A stretch of 50,199 nucleotides of DNA from positions 6,322 through 56,520 of the forward strand of contig JAKUNL010000006.1 of the NCBI GenBank assembly GCA_022451925.1, read 5' to 3'. This document shows positions 7,586 through 17,100 of this stretch, piece by piece (the stretch's first letter is position 1; each line of letters starts with the position of its first letter). The stretch comes from Dehalococcoidia bacterium. Its GTDB lineage: Bacteria; Chloroflexota; Dehalococcoidia; Lucifugimonadales; UBA3495. The notes beneath the pieces are model-generated. The model was not told the origin of the DNA. It was given only the letters and a program-made list of their open reading frames with translations, and did no database searches. The position numbers and the translations under genes were made by a program.

Positions 7586-8374
7586 ATGAAGTTCGCTAGG
7601 TTCGAGATTAACGGTTGGCAAAGTTATGGTGTGGTTGATGGTGACCATCTTAGGGTAATCCAGGGAGATATCTTTGGCACCCATCATTTTACCGACGCAC
7701 GCTACCCAATCAGTTCTGTAAAAATCTTACCGCCCACCATGCCTAAGAGTTTCTGGGCCGTGGGTCTTAATTACGCGGATCACGTGGCGCACCAGGTAGA
7801 GAATCTAGATGCAGGGTTTGTCAGTGAGGCGCAGGAATTTAGACCGTGGCAGAAAGGGGTCAGTTGCATCATTGGACAGGGGGAGACGATAGTCCTGCCC
7901 AAAGAATCAGACTACGTCCACTACGAAGGTGAATTGGTCATTGTCATAGGTAAGCCAGCCAGAAGGGTCACGCCGGAAGAAGCTCCACATTTCATAATGG
8001 GATACACCTGCGCCAATGACGTAAGTAGTGAAGGTTCTTGGCACGATGATCCTTCGAATTGGCGTAAGAAGACCAGCGATACATTCGGGCCGGTAGGTCC
8101 TTGGATCGAAACCGACCTTGATCCCCAAGGAGTTGAGATCATCACTCGGGTCAATGGAAAGGAAACTGACCGTGGCAGTACGTCTGGCATGACATTCAAT
8201 TGCTATGAGACCGTGAGCCGAATCAGTGAGTTCGTCACATTGCATCCTGGTGACCTGATATTAACTGGAGCACCAGGTGCGGTTGAGGGTATGAAAGATG
8301 GTGACGTGGTAGAAGTAGAGATCCCGGAGATTGGAATACTTCGAAATAATGTAATTGCCGAGAGTTCCGTCTAA
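7586..8374 (+). CDS. Fumarylacetoacetate hydrolase (FAH) family protein
   Basis: A 262-residue enzyme of the FAH superfamily, which hydrolyses or decarboxylates acylpyruvates and related dicarbonyl compounds using Mg or Mn. The N-terminal lid region (1-50) leads into the core starting at WAVGLNYADHV. The metal ligands are visible as Glu114 and Glu116 (YEGELVIVIG) and Asp145 (CANDVSSEG), and the later blocks (NGKETDRGST, ILTGAPGAV) fit the family. ATG start with AAGGAG six bases upstream. A VOC gene follows after 41 bases in the same direction, a pairing common in ring-cleavage and meta-pathway gene sets. It could be a fumarylpyruvate or acylpyruvate hydrolase; the exact substrate is not readable. 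Confidence 0.92.
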   Translation: MKFARFEINGWQSYGVVDGDHLRVIQGDIFGTHHFTDARYPISSVKILPPTMPKSFWAVGLNYADHVAHQVENLDAGFVSEAQEFRPWQKGVSCIIGQGETIVLPKESDYVHYEGELVIVIGKPARRVTPEEAPHFIMGYTCANDVSSEGSWHDDPSNWRKKTSDTFGPVGPWIETDLDPQGVEIITRVNGKETDRGSTSGMTFNCYETVSRISEFVTLHPGDLILTGAPGAVEGMKDGDVVEVEIPEIGILRNNVIAESSV

Positions 8375-8415
8375 CAATATTTAATAGCCGAATTTTCGAA
8401 TTAACGGAGGAGAGA

Positions 8416-8913
8416 TTGTCGATCAAAGGCATTTCCCATATCCATATGTGTGTATCAGATGTGGAAAGATCGCTGGAGTTCTATCGCGATATTCTTGGTC
8501 TGACGGTGAAAACCCATGTTCAGCCTATGTTGGATAGACCTGGCGCAGAATCTTTGGGGATGTACTCGCGGTTGAGGACCACTAGGTCAGTAGCCGACAT
8601 ATATTTTGATAATGCTGACACGCCCCAGCCAGTCTTGGTTTTAACTTCTCATCCGGATGGGGTAGAAGGCGGCCCTAGAAAATTCGACGAGAAAGGCATC
8701 ACCAACTTGGCCTTTCAGGTAGACGACATTGAATCCCACGCTCAAATGTTGGCTGAACGGGGAGTCAATGTAGCAGGGGATATTTCTGATTTCAGAGATG
8801 CCGCTGGGCAAATGAGAACGGTATTCGTCTATGATCCCGACGGAAATTTAGTCCAATTCCATGAAGGCTTTAATCGGGATAAATATAACGACTACGCAGA
8901 GCCTCGGGATTAG
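8416..8913 (+). CDS. VOC superfamily protein lacking most metal ligands
   Basis: A 165-residue VOC-fold protein with module 1 opening ISHIHMCVSDVERSLEFYRDILGL and module 2 opening ITNLAFQVDDIESH. The His expected at the start of module 2 is Asn (ITN), and the C-terminal Glu position is Gln (LVQFHE). Only the first-module His remains, so metal-dependent catalysis is doubtful. The start is TTG at 8416, supported by GGAGGAG ending just upstream. The FAH-family gene lies 41 bases before it and probably shares its transcript. It could be a divergent isomerase, a binding protein or an enzyme that works without metal. Confidence 0.87.
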   Translation: MSIKGISHIHMCVSDVERSLEFYRDILGLTVKTHVQPMLDRPGAESLGMYSRLRTTRSVADIYFDNADTPQPVLVLTSHPDGVEGGPRKFDEKGITNLAFQVDDIESHAQMLAERGVNVAGDISDFRDAAGQMRTVFVYDPDGNLVQFHEGFNRDKYNDYAEPRD

Positions 8914-9007
8914 ATTGTAGATATGAGGTCAAAAAGCGGCTTATTTTGAAAATATACACTGCTTTGTGTTTTGAATAAATCATATTAATCGTCGCTGGAT
9001 CTATGAT

Positions 9008-9865
9008 TTAATCAGTAACCTGTGCTCGTTCTTCGACCGTGGCGATTTTGAAGATGGTCCAATGGCGTAGTTGAACTAATTCTGAGCCTTGGCTATCAAC
9101 TAAAAGGACATCATAATTGGCGAAATGATGGGCCTTTCGCTCGTAGACTTCTAGTAGGTGGGCGCCGCCGAACACTGTGGTGCCGACAGGTATCTTACTG
9201 TGATGCTGCACTCGGCTCCTGGTGTGCATTGAACTAGGGATGGCAAAATTGTGACGTAGAAGTTTCTCAGCCCATCCTGCAGACCAAGAGGGATGGGCGA
9301 TGGCGTTACCACCTACGAACAGCGGATTGTTGGTATGCTGTTTGGTGGCGATGAACTCCCTTTGTTCGTGTTCAGAGAAATTAAGCTCCGCTGCTAACCA
9401 ATCCTCTCCGGTCTTTGCGTTATCAAGGGTCAATGGACCCTTGTTGTCTGATTCAGCGGTTGGAACGATTGTGTTCGGGCGAATGAATTCTTGATTCCAG
9501 GCTGATTTCCCAAGTCCAACAGCGCCTGACACGCAGGTGATATCCTCTTGGTTGACCATTTCTACAGTCCAGGACGCGACTGGCGAGTCTTCATCCAACG
9601 TTGCCCTGACGGTTAGCTGGTCGCCGGGAAACGTGGGATGTCGGAATGAATACTCGGCCCATCCTTGTTCTAGCCAGTCTTCACCTAAAGCGGTCAGGAT
9701 CGTCTCTGTGGCCCATCCCCACACTGTGACTCCACCGACAAGGGGGCCGTCGAACCCGTATGCCTTTGCGACTTCGGTTGAATGGATCGGGTTGGTAATA
9801 TCGGGGCTGTCATCATTATCAAGATAGGCGACAACTGTATTCTCAATCTTGGTTCTATGCATCAT
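9008..9865 (-). CDS. MaoC-like double hotdog protein (enoyl-CoA hydratase-like)
   Basis: A 285-residue protein with two hotdog-like halves. The N-terminal half holds the MaoC-type hydratase signature (ITNPIHSTEVAKAYGFDGPLVGGVTVWGW), where an Asn/His pair follows the conserved Pro region, and continues into FRHPTFPGDQLTVRATL. The C-terminal half (about 185-275) has the GTTVFGGAHLLEVYERK pattern of a second hotdog unit. Family members add water to enoyl-CoA thioesters or related unsaturated acids. The start is one of two adjacent ATGs (9865 or 9862), with GAGGG upstream. It is convergent with the VOC gene, and the 94-base spacer shows no strong GC-rich terminator. A link to the neighbouring catabolic genes is inference. 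Confidence 0.82.
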   Translation of the reverse strand: MMHRTKIENTVVAYLDNDDSPDITNPIHSTEVAKAYGFDGPLVGGVTVWGWATETILTALGEDWLEQGWAEYSFRHPTFPGDQLTVRATLDEDSPVASWTVEMVNQEDITCVSGAVGLGKSAWNQEFIRPNTIVPTAESDNKGPLTLDNAKTGEDWLAAELNFSEHEQREFIATKQHTNNPLFVGGNAIAHPSWSAGWAEKLLRHNFAIPSSMHTRSRVQHHSKIPVGTTVFGGAHLLEVYERKAHHFANYDVLLVDSQGSELVQLRHWTIFKIATVEERAQVTD

Positions 9866-10001
9866 GGACCCTCATTAATCTACATTCTGGAGCAATCGGG
9901 TTTGCTACCAATTGGGGAGCAAGCGGCCGTCTTTCAATGGCATACTAGTGGCCGTTCCGATCGGGTTCGTTTCTAGGAATCCGATTCATTTTAATGGTAC
10001 T

Positions 10002-12068
10002 TTAGCTTGTTGAATCAGCCGCTCCGGTCAGTCCAAAGACTTTCAGGGCGAAGGCATATTCCAGGGCGACCTCTTTAAGCCGGTCGAACCGACCGGATGC
10101 TCCGCCGTGTCCAGAATCCATGTGAATCTTCAGCAGAAGTAGATTGTTGTCGGTCTTAGAGTCGCGCAAGCTGGCAGTCCATTTAGCTGGTTCCCAATAG
10201 GTCACTCTGGGGTCACTGATACCGCCGGTTATTAGCATGTGCGGGTATTCTTGTCGTTGAACATTGTCGTAGGGCGAATAGGTCTTGATGTAGTCGTAGA
10301 AGTCCTTCACTTGGGGATTTCCCCACTCATTGTATTCCATGGTAGTGAGAGGAAGGGTGTCGTCTAGCATTGTGTTAAGCACGTCCACAAAGGGGACGTC
10401 GGCAACAACGGCTTTGAACATATCTGGGCGTAGGTTAACCACGGCACCCATCAGCATACCGCCGGCGCTGCCGCCCGACGCGATGATCCTGCCTTTTTGG
10501 GTGTAATTCTGGTCGGCCAAATACTCGGCGCAGGCTATGAAATCTGTGAAGGTGTTTCGTTTGTTAAGCAGCTTGCCATTTTCATACCAGTCCCAACCCA
10601 GGTCCATTCCACCCCGAACGTGCGCTACGGCAAATATGAATCCCCGATCCACTAAACTCAGGCGAGCCGAGCCAAAATTAGAGTCTACGACTATCCCGTA
10701 GGACCCGTACCCGTACAGATAGAGAGGGGCAGAACCGTTTAGAGGAGTGTCCTTGGAGTAAACGATGGATATGGGAATCAGAGTTCCGTCACTGGCCGGA
10801 GCGAATATCCTTTTGGCTTCGTATTTATCCGGGGAGAAATCTCCAAGTACCTCGGTTTGCTTTTTTAACTCACGGTCTCTGGTTTTAATGTTGTAGTCAT
10901 AAATAGTTGAGGGAGTGGTCAGTGAAGTGTAGGAATATCGTAATGTGCTGGAATCCCATTCCCTGCCTTCAATCAAGCTAACGAAGTAGTCTTCTTCGTC
11001 AAAAGTTAGGTCAAAGGAATCGCCAGTGGCGTGTTCAATAATTCTTAGTTGAGGCAATCCGTTATAGCGTAAGGAAAGGATCAGGTAATCTTGTACTACA
11101 GTAATGCCTTCAATGGGGCGGCCCAGTTCATGGTCTACCAAGACCTTCCAATTGGCTGATGAGGGCGCGGCTATCGGTGTTTCTGAAACCTTGAAGTCTT
11201 TGTTACCTTCCCCGTTATTTCGAATCAAAAATCGATCGCCATGGTCGGCCACGTCGTACTCAAAGTTGTCGCGCCGCGGTTCAATCAGTGTTAGCGTGCT
11301 CTTGGGAACGTCTGCGTCTTGGAACCGCCACTCGGACATGTTATTGCCCGAAGCCCCGATGTAAATGAAACGCTTGCTGGAAGATTTAAATACCCCGACG
11401 AAGAAACGTTCATCCATCTCCTCATAGACCAACTCATCTAGCGATGGGTCGTCCCCGAGACTGTGTCTAAACACCTTAACCGGCCGGTGGTTCTCGTCCA
11501 ACACATCGTAGAATAGAGTCCGGTTGTCGTTTGCCCATTCCAAAGAGTAATAGGAGCCAGAGATGGCATCAGTCAGCAATTTGCCAGTCTCCAGGTCCTT
11601 GATGTAGATCGTGTATCTCTCTGACCCGTCGGAGTCCATGGAATAGGCCAGCAACTTGTGGTCAGGGCTGTTTTCCAAGCTACCAACGCGGCAATAATCC
11701 AAGTCCGCGGCTAGTTCATTTACGTTGAGAATCACCTCTTCTCTGGCATCCAGTGACAGGTGCTTTCGTACGAAGATTGGATATTGACTACCATCTTCGA
11801 ATCGAGTGTAGTAATAATAATCGCCGTCCTTCTGAGGGACTGTGGAATCGTCCTCTTTTATCCGTCCACGCATCTCCTCGAATAGTTTCTCTCGTAGATC
11901 GTTCTCAGGTTCCATGATGGCTTCGGTATAGGCATTTTCAGACTCGAGATACTCCATGGTTTGGGGATCGTCGATATCGCGAAGCCAGAACCATGGATCG
12001 TTCCTGACATCACCGTGATTTGAGAATTCCTGCGGCCTCTTTGGAGCGGACGGCGTTTGATTATTCAT
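10002..12068 (-). CDS. Oligopeptidase B-type prolyl oligopeptidase family serine peptidase
   Basis: A 688-residue cytoplasmic peptidase with an N-terminal seven-bladed beta-propeller (about 70-410) and a C-terminal alpha/beta hydrolase domain. From the ATG at 12068 the triad is Ser534 (GGSAGGMLMG), Asp619 (GISDPRVTYWEP) and His654 (DSGHGGASG). This matches the positions remembered for E. coli oligopeptidase B within two residues and is the reason for this start. ATG at 12095 and TTG at 12122 in the same frame would add 9 or 18 residues. Oligopeptidase B cuts short peptides after Arg or Lys. The gene stands alone on the minus strand between the MaoC-like gene and a small orphan gene. Confidence 0.92.
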   Translation of the reverse strand: MNNQTPSAPKRPQEFSNHGDVRNDPWFWLRDIDDPQTMEYLESENAYTEAIMEPENDLREKLFEEMRGRIKEDDSTVPQKDGDYYYYTRFEDGSQYPIFVRKHLSLDAREEVILNVNELAADLDYCRVGSLENSPDHKLLAYSMDSDGSERYTIYIKDLETGKLLTDAISGSYYSLEWANDNRTLFYDVLDENHRPVKVFRHSLGDDPSLDELVYEEMDERFFVGVFKSSSKRFIYIGASGNNMSEWRFQDADVPKSTLTLIEPRRDNFEYDVADHGDRFLIRNNGEGNKDFKVSETPIAAPSSANWKVLVDHELGRPIEGITVVQDYLILSLRYNGLPQLRIIEHATGDSFDLTFDEEDYFVSLIEGREWDSSTLRYSYTSLTTPSTIYDYNIKTRDRELKKQTEVLGDFSPDKYEAKRIFAPASDGTLIPISIVYSKDTPLNGSAPLYLYGYGSYGIVVDSNFGSARLSLVDRGFIFAVAHVRGGMDLGWDWYENGKLLNKRNTFTDFIACAEYLADQNYTQKGRIIASGGSAGGMLMGAVVNLRPDMFKAVVADVPFVDVLNTMLDDTLPLTTMEYNEWGNPQVKDFYDYIKTYSPYDNVQRQEYPHMLITGGISDPRVTYWEPAKWTASLRDSKTDNNLLLLKIHMDSGHGGASGRFDRLKEVALEYAFALKVFGLTGAADSTS

Positions 12069-12263
12069 TGACTTCACCAACTTCAGATAATTCATTCTCT
12101 TAGGAATCGTCTGCCGGTGCAACGACCAGGCATTGGGGAAGCTACCCGACTCTACCAGATTGCAGAACGACCCTTAAGATTAGTTATGAGGTAACAGGTT
12201 CTCGATTCAGTTATAAATATTGGGATATTTAGGACATTAATGGAGGGGATACACGAGGCTGAA

Positions 12264-12800
12264 TCACTGTGTTTCTGCTGGAGATTGGGGAATATCACCC
12301 TGGGATGTAACATCTATTGGTTCAGGTAACAACCCGGACGCGACTGCCACCATACGGCTAGTTCGATCTTCTCCGTACTCCCACGGGTAGAACCGATCCG
12401 CGCGGCTTGTTTCCGAACTCGGATCCCACCACACCCAGGCCATTAGAGCTTGACTGAGTGGGTGTGATCGGTCTATCGGTTCTGTCTTACCGATATCGAG
12501 GTTGCATTGTTCATTTTGGGAGAATTGAAACGTGAAGAGGAGGAGAACGAGGACTTCGAAAGGGTTAGACAGGTTGAAAAACGATTGAAGTTTACACGCC
12601 CATTTTGCTTGTCTGTTGGTGAAACCTTCGAAACCATTGATTCCGTATCGGCTCATTACCTGGCCTGCTACCTGCGTTAAGACAGTCAGGGTCTCGAGTT
12701 GTTCATGGTCAAAAGATTCTCCATCCTGTTCTGATAGAGTATCTATCACGTCGTCTGCTTCTGACCCTAATGAATGGTAGTTGGGTTTAAATTCCTTCAT
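12264..12800 (-). CDS. Hypothetical protein, unrecognised
   Basis: A 178-residue protein I cannot place in a family. It is acidic at the N-terminus (EADDVIDTLSEQDGESFDHEQLE), has a hydrophobic stretch (FEVLVLLLFTFQF, about 83-95) that could be a buried helix or a single membrane segment, then a Trp-rich patch (MAWVWWDPSS, about 120-129) and a proline-rich tail. Codon use looks like that of its neighbours. No clear Shine-Dalgarno precedes the ATG at 12800. No partner gene is close: it sits between oligopeptidase B and a tRNA gene, on the same strand as both. Confidence 0.6.
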   Translation of the reverse strand: MKEFKPNYHSLGSEADDVIDTLSEQDGESFDHEQLETLTVLTQVAGQVMSRYGINGFEGFTNRQAKWACKLQSFFNLSNPFEVLVLLLFTFQFSQNEQCNLDIGKTEPIDRSHPLSQALMAWVWWDPSSETSRADRFYPWEYGEDRTSRMVAVASGLLPEPIDVTSQGDIPQSPAETQ

Positions 12801-13117
12801 GATTTCAATGCCAATTGCTTTTGTGGAAGGACATCCGAAACCGATAATCGGGTGAGTCTGGTATCTCTGGTGAATCTCTTAGGCCGAACATCTATGAATA
12901 TGGTGCCAGACTTATTGAACCCGGCCTTGACTTCTTGAGTCACGTGTCGCGTTCGATTTTAACAACACACAGCTTCAAACCCTAGTGTAGGTTATAGGTG
13001 ATTGTGATTCGTTGTTAACCAGTCTGCCATTACATTGAGCGGAAACCTTAGGCGAAGATCTTAAATCTATGGGCGATACCAAATTGGGTATTTGGGTTGA
13101 TTGCTTCTGTAGATAGA
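12801..13117. other. Intergenic stretch with no gene seen
   Basis: About 317 bases lie between the orphan gene and tRNA-Pro. No convincing reading frame, RNA fold, repeat or strong terminator was found. It probably holds the tRNA 3' trailer and the promoter of the orphan gene, neither of which can be pinned down. Confidence 0.5.
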
Positions 13118-13192
13118 TGGTCGGGGTGAGAGGATTTGAACCTCCGGCCTCTGCGTCCCGAACGCAGCGCGCTACCCCTGCGCTACACCCCG
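13118..13192 (-). tRNA. tRNA-Pro (anticodon CGG)
   Basis: The reverse strand folds into a complete 75-base cloverleaf. The acceptor stem is CGGGGTG/CACCCCG, the D-stem GCGC/GCGC, the anticodon stem CTGCG/CGCAG with loop TTCGGGA (anticodon CGG), and the T-arm carries loop TTCAAAT. The discriminator is A and the 3' CCA is encoded. It reads proline CCG codons. The C-G first pair and the A discriminator fit bacterial tRNA-Pro. Confidence 0.97.
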
Positions 13193-13251
13193 ACTTTCCC
13201 TGTTGTATTCCCTCTTCCCAGTCGGAATTGGGCATAGGACAGGGCCCGGAC

Positions 13252-13257
13252 ATTATA
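13252..13257 (-). promoter_or_regulatory. Likely -10 element of the tRNA-Pro promoter
   Basis: A perfect TATAAT on the minus strand lies about 60 bases upstream of the tRNA 5' end, within gcggTATAATg. No good -35 hexamer is seen at 16-18 bases, so the call rests on the -10 and its position. Confidence 0.45.
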
Positions 13258-13360
13258 CCGCAATATGACGGCTGTGGGATGGTGAATTTGTGAGTAAATG
13301 AAAAGCTATTGCCTAGATATTCATCGGCAGGATCTTTATTGATCTGTGATTACTTGAAGA

Positions 13361-14035
13361 TCACCGCTCCAGCATCTTCGTCGTCTCGTCCGATAGGACG
13401 CTGCTGTTTAAGGCTCCGGTCCACTTATTTACGATCGTACCATCTGTGTTTATGAATATTGTTGTTGGCATGGCCAAGACCTTATAGTTCTTAACCAAAT
13501 CTGAGTCCGCAGTGGAGCCGGCTGGGTAGGTGACTTCCAGTTCTTTAAGCAGGTTTTTGGCATCCTCCAGATTACCAAGTCCAAAGAACTGGCCCAGGTC
13601 GATACCAAGCAGTAATGCTTGATCTTTGTATTCTTGATTGAATTCCTGCAGGTCCGGCATCTCGGCACGGCAGGGTGGGCACAATCCTGCCCAAAAATTG
13701 AGCACTATAGGTTTTGACCCAATCAGGCTGTGGAGGTCCAACTCCTGTCCTCCGACCACATCTTCACCTTGGAACAAGGAGAATGAGAAATTGGGCGCCT
13801 TGTATCCGGCGCTGGAAGATTCATCTCCAATTATCGACGTAATGCCGATTTCTGATGCGCTATCACTGCCTGTTCCGCAAGCAATAGTAGCCGACGCCGA
13901 AACCAAAACCAAAACCAACGGTATTAAAAACCAAAGTTTGTTTATGTTTCTATTAGTCTCTAAGTCCGTTGGCCGGTTGGGTATTGAAAGTGGTCTCAAA
14001 GTATCCTCTGTTGCTCGATTTAGTACGAGCGGCAA
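13361..14035 (-). CDS. TlpA-like thioredoxin-fold lipoprotein
   Basis: A 224-residue thiol-disulfide oxidoreductase anchored outside the cytoplasmic membrane. A hydrophobic segment (about 35-50, WFLIPLVLVLVSASA) ends in a lipobox-like TIAC, giving lipidated Cys53. The thioredoxin domain follows, with active site WAGLCPPCRAEMP (Cys119, Cys122) and the cis-Pro loop AMPTTIFI. The family reduces or isomerises extracytoplasmic disulfides, often in cytochrome c maturation, although no such gene is adjacent. The start is uncertain: the frame opens with TTG at 14035 and there is no ATG before the signal segment, leaving an unusually long n-region of about 33 residues. A later TTG (residue 13) could be the real start. 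Confidence 0.85.
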   Translation of the reverse strand: MPLVLNRATEDTLRPLSIPNRPTDLETNRNINKLWFLIPLVLVLVSASATIACGTGSDSASEIGITSIIGDESSSAGYKAPNFSFSLFQGEDVVGGQELDLHSLIGSKPIVLNFWAGLCPPCRAEMPDLQEFNQEYKDQALLLGIDLGQFFGLGNLEDAKNLLKELEVTYPAGSTADSDLVKNYKVLAMPTTIFINTDGTIVNKWTGALNSSVLSDETTKMLER

Positions 14036-14137
14036 CCTTCCGTGGGCTAGCAGATATTTGGGTATGGCGACTCCAATGTTTATTCCGTAGTCGTTGTTAA
14101 CACAAGTCCTGCAGCGTCATGTGGTTTCTTGATCGAC

Positions 14138-17100
14138 TTAATCCGTAGGGGAAGATGCAGCCATCTGTCGCAGATTTTCCTGGAATGCCAAGAACCTTTC
14201 CAGGATTCTGGTGAGGCGTGATAGCCATTCATCGCCAAGCCGTCGTAAAGGCATTTGCATTTGGGTGTTGCCGACCTGTATCGATGGACCTAATGCCTTT
14301 TGCAGAGGGATTCGGGCTCCACCAACTGGTGTCTTCAGGGCAAGAACGATTGCATCGTTACCCTGGACGATGGATTCCACACCTACATCAGCCGCCAACG
14401 CCCGAAGAGCGGCAAGGGTTAGTAGGTTCTCGACTTCTTCCGGTAGCGGGCCGAAGCGATCTCTAAGTTCGTCTCGAATCTCCGGAATGTAATCAGAGTC
14501 GTCCATCTTTGCAAGCCTCTGGTAGACCGCGAGTCGGGTGGGTAGATGGTCGATGTAGTCCTCTGGAATACGGGCGTTCATTGGTAGCTCGACCCTAGGC
14601 ATCTCGGCAGGTGGAGCATCTGGGTCTGAGTTGCCAACCTCCTCGTCTAACTCCCGCACAGCTTCGTTCAGGAGTTGGGTATAAAGGTCAAGACCAACTT
14701 CTTGAATGTGACCACTCTGTGACGCGCCTAGGATGTTTCCGGCACCCCTGATTTCCAAGTCTCGCATGGCGATGCGGAAACCTGCACCCAGTTCTGAAGC
14801 TTCTAAGATAGCCTGTAGACGGTGCTCGGCCGCTTCAGTGATGCGGCGTCCTCTGGGGGCCAGTAGGTAGGCGTAGGCCCGGTGCTCGCTCCGCCCGACG
14901 CGACCACGCAGCTGGTAGAGCTGCGCCAGGCCGAAACGGTCTGCTCGTTCCAAAATTAGTGTATTTACGTTCGGCATGTCCAGGCCCGACTCTATAATTG
15001 TGGTACAGACCAAGACGTCGGCATCACCGTTGCCGAAATTCATCATGACGTCTTCCAACTCAGACTCGGCCATCTGGCCGTGACCAACCATCACTCTGGC
15101 CTGGGGAACGATTTTCTTGATCTCCGCGGCTGCTTGGTGGATGGTACGGACTCGGTTGTGTAGATAGAAGACCTGCCCACCGCGTTCCATTTCCCGGAGA
15201 ATGGCCTCTTTGATGACGTCTTCAGAGTATTCTGAGACAAATGTTTTCACTGGAAGCCTGGCTTCTGGTGGAGAGTCCATGGTACTAAGGTCACGGATTC
15301 CGGCTAATGCCATGTTGAGGGTTCTGGGAATGGGTGTGGCGCTCAGAGTGAGCACGTCAACTTGCTGACGCAATTGCTTTAGTCTTTCCTTATGACTAAC
15401 ACCGAAGCGTTGTTCTTCATCTACCACTGCTAGTCCAAGGTCTTTGAACTTCACATCTTTTTGCAATAGACGGTGTGTTCCGATCACGATATCTACACTG
15501 CCGTCTTCGAGACCCTCGATCACAGCCTGTTGCTCTTTTGGGGTCCGGAATCTGCTTAGAACTTCAACCTTGACCGGGAAGGGGCTAAGTCGCTCACTGA
15601 AAGTAGCATAGTGCTGCTGGGCCAAGACTGTCGTGGGAACCAACATTGCAACCTGCATTCCGTCGTTTACGGATTTGAAAGCTGCACGGAGGGCGATTTC
15701 TGTTTTGCCGTAACCAACGTCTCCGCAGATCAGACGGTCCATCGGGCGAGTGGTCTCCATGTCATTTTTGACGTCTACGATGGCACTGGCTTGGTCGGGG
15801 GTTTCCACGAAGGGGAAGGAATCTTCAAGCTCGCGTTGCCAGGCAGTGTCACTGCCGTGTTCGTGGCCCTCAGCTAGCGCGCGGGCGGCGTTGATACGCA
15901 GTAGCTCCTCTGCCATCTCTCTGGTTGCGCCTTTCACTCGACTCTTGACCCTGGCCCACTCTGCAGTACTAAGGCGGGTTAGTGAGGGTGGTTGGTCCTG
16001 GGCACCTACAAATGCGGTGACACGATCTAGATGATCGGTGGGCACGTATAGTTTATCGTTCTCTGCGTATTCTAGAATGAGGTATTCTTTTTCGTCCTCA
16101 TCGTCTCCCAGTCTTGTAGTTCCGGCGAAACGTGCGACCCCATGGTCAATGTGCACCACGTGGGCACCTGGTACTAAGTCTGCCAGGACGACTTCTGGAC
16201 CGTGCTCCGCTTTGCGTCTGCGAGTGTATCGTTGTTCTTTGACTGTGCCGAATAATTCTGAGTCGGTCAGCAAGACCAACGAGCTTGGGCCTTTGGAATC
16301 GTCAGGCAGATCAACTGTCCAGCCTTCGCGGAGTGAGCCTGGAATCAAGAAAACCTGACCGGGAGACGGCGGGCTGTCGAGTGTTTCCGCTTGGGTGACG
16401 CCTATGCCCTTTTGTTCAAGTATTTCAGCGACTCGACCTTGGTGCTGAGTGACCGCCACGACGGCTGTATTGGTTGCTTGGTATTGGTGCGTATCCGTGA
16501 CAAGGTCTTCTAGCTTACCGTAGTACTGAGTGGACATCTTAAATATCTTGTCGTCGTCGCCCACCCAGGTTTGTAGTTGCATTTGGGGAACGCCGCTCAA
16601 ATGGATGGAGAAATTCTCCCAATTCATATGGGGAGAGGGAAAATTAATAGGCAGTTCGCCTCGTTCCTCCCTGGCTTCTCGCATACGTGAAAAACGCTCT
16701 TCTAGTTCCAGTGCCTCTGCCTCAACCTGCCCTGAGCGTTCTAGTACCACTAGTCCGTTGGTTCCGACGTACTCTATCAGGATGGATTGGTTGACCAACC
16801 CATTGTAGAAAGACAGAGTCTCAGGGTTTGGAGCTGATTCCAATTGTTCGAGCTCTTGGAGCATCCGGTCTCGGACTTCTTCGCCACATCTGGTGTAATC
16901 CAGTGCGTCAATCTTTCTAGCGATCATTTCTTGACTGGCTAAACCTGGGAGTTGTTCCCTTGCCGGAGCAAGACGCACCTCGTCAGCAGGTCGTATTGAT
17001 CGCTGTGACACCGGATCGAAGTAGCGAATGGTGTCAATCTCGTCGTCCCAAAGCTCTATCCGTAAAGGCCACTCGGATCCGGTGGGATAAATGTCCAAGA

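Noticed and set aside
12975-13253. Open frame of 92 codons on the minus strand
   Set aside because: It runs straight through the tRNA-Pro gene and has no recognisable protein sequence.
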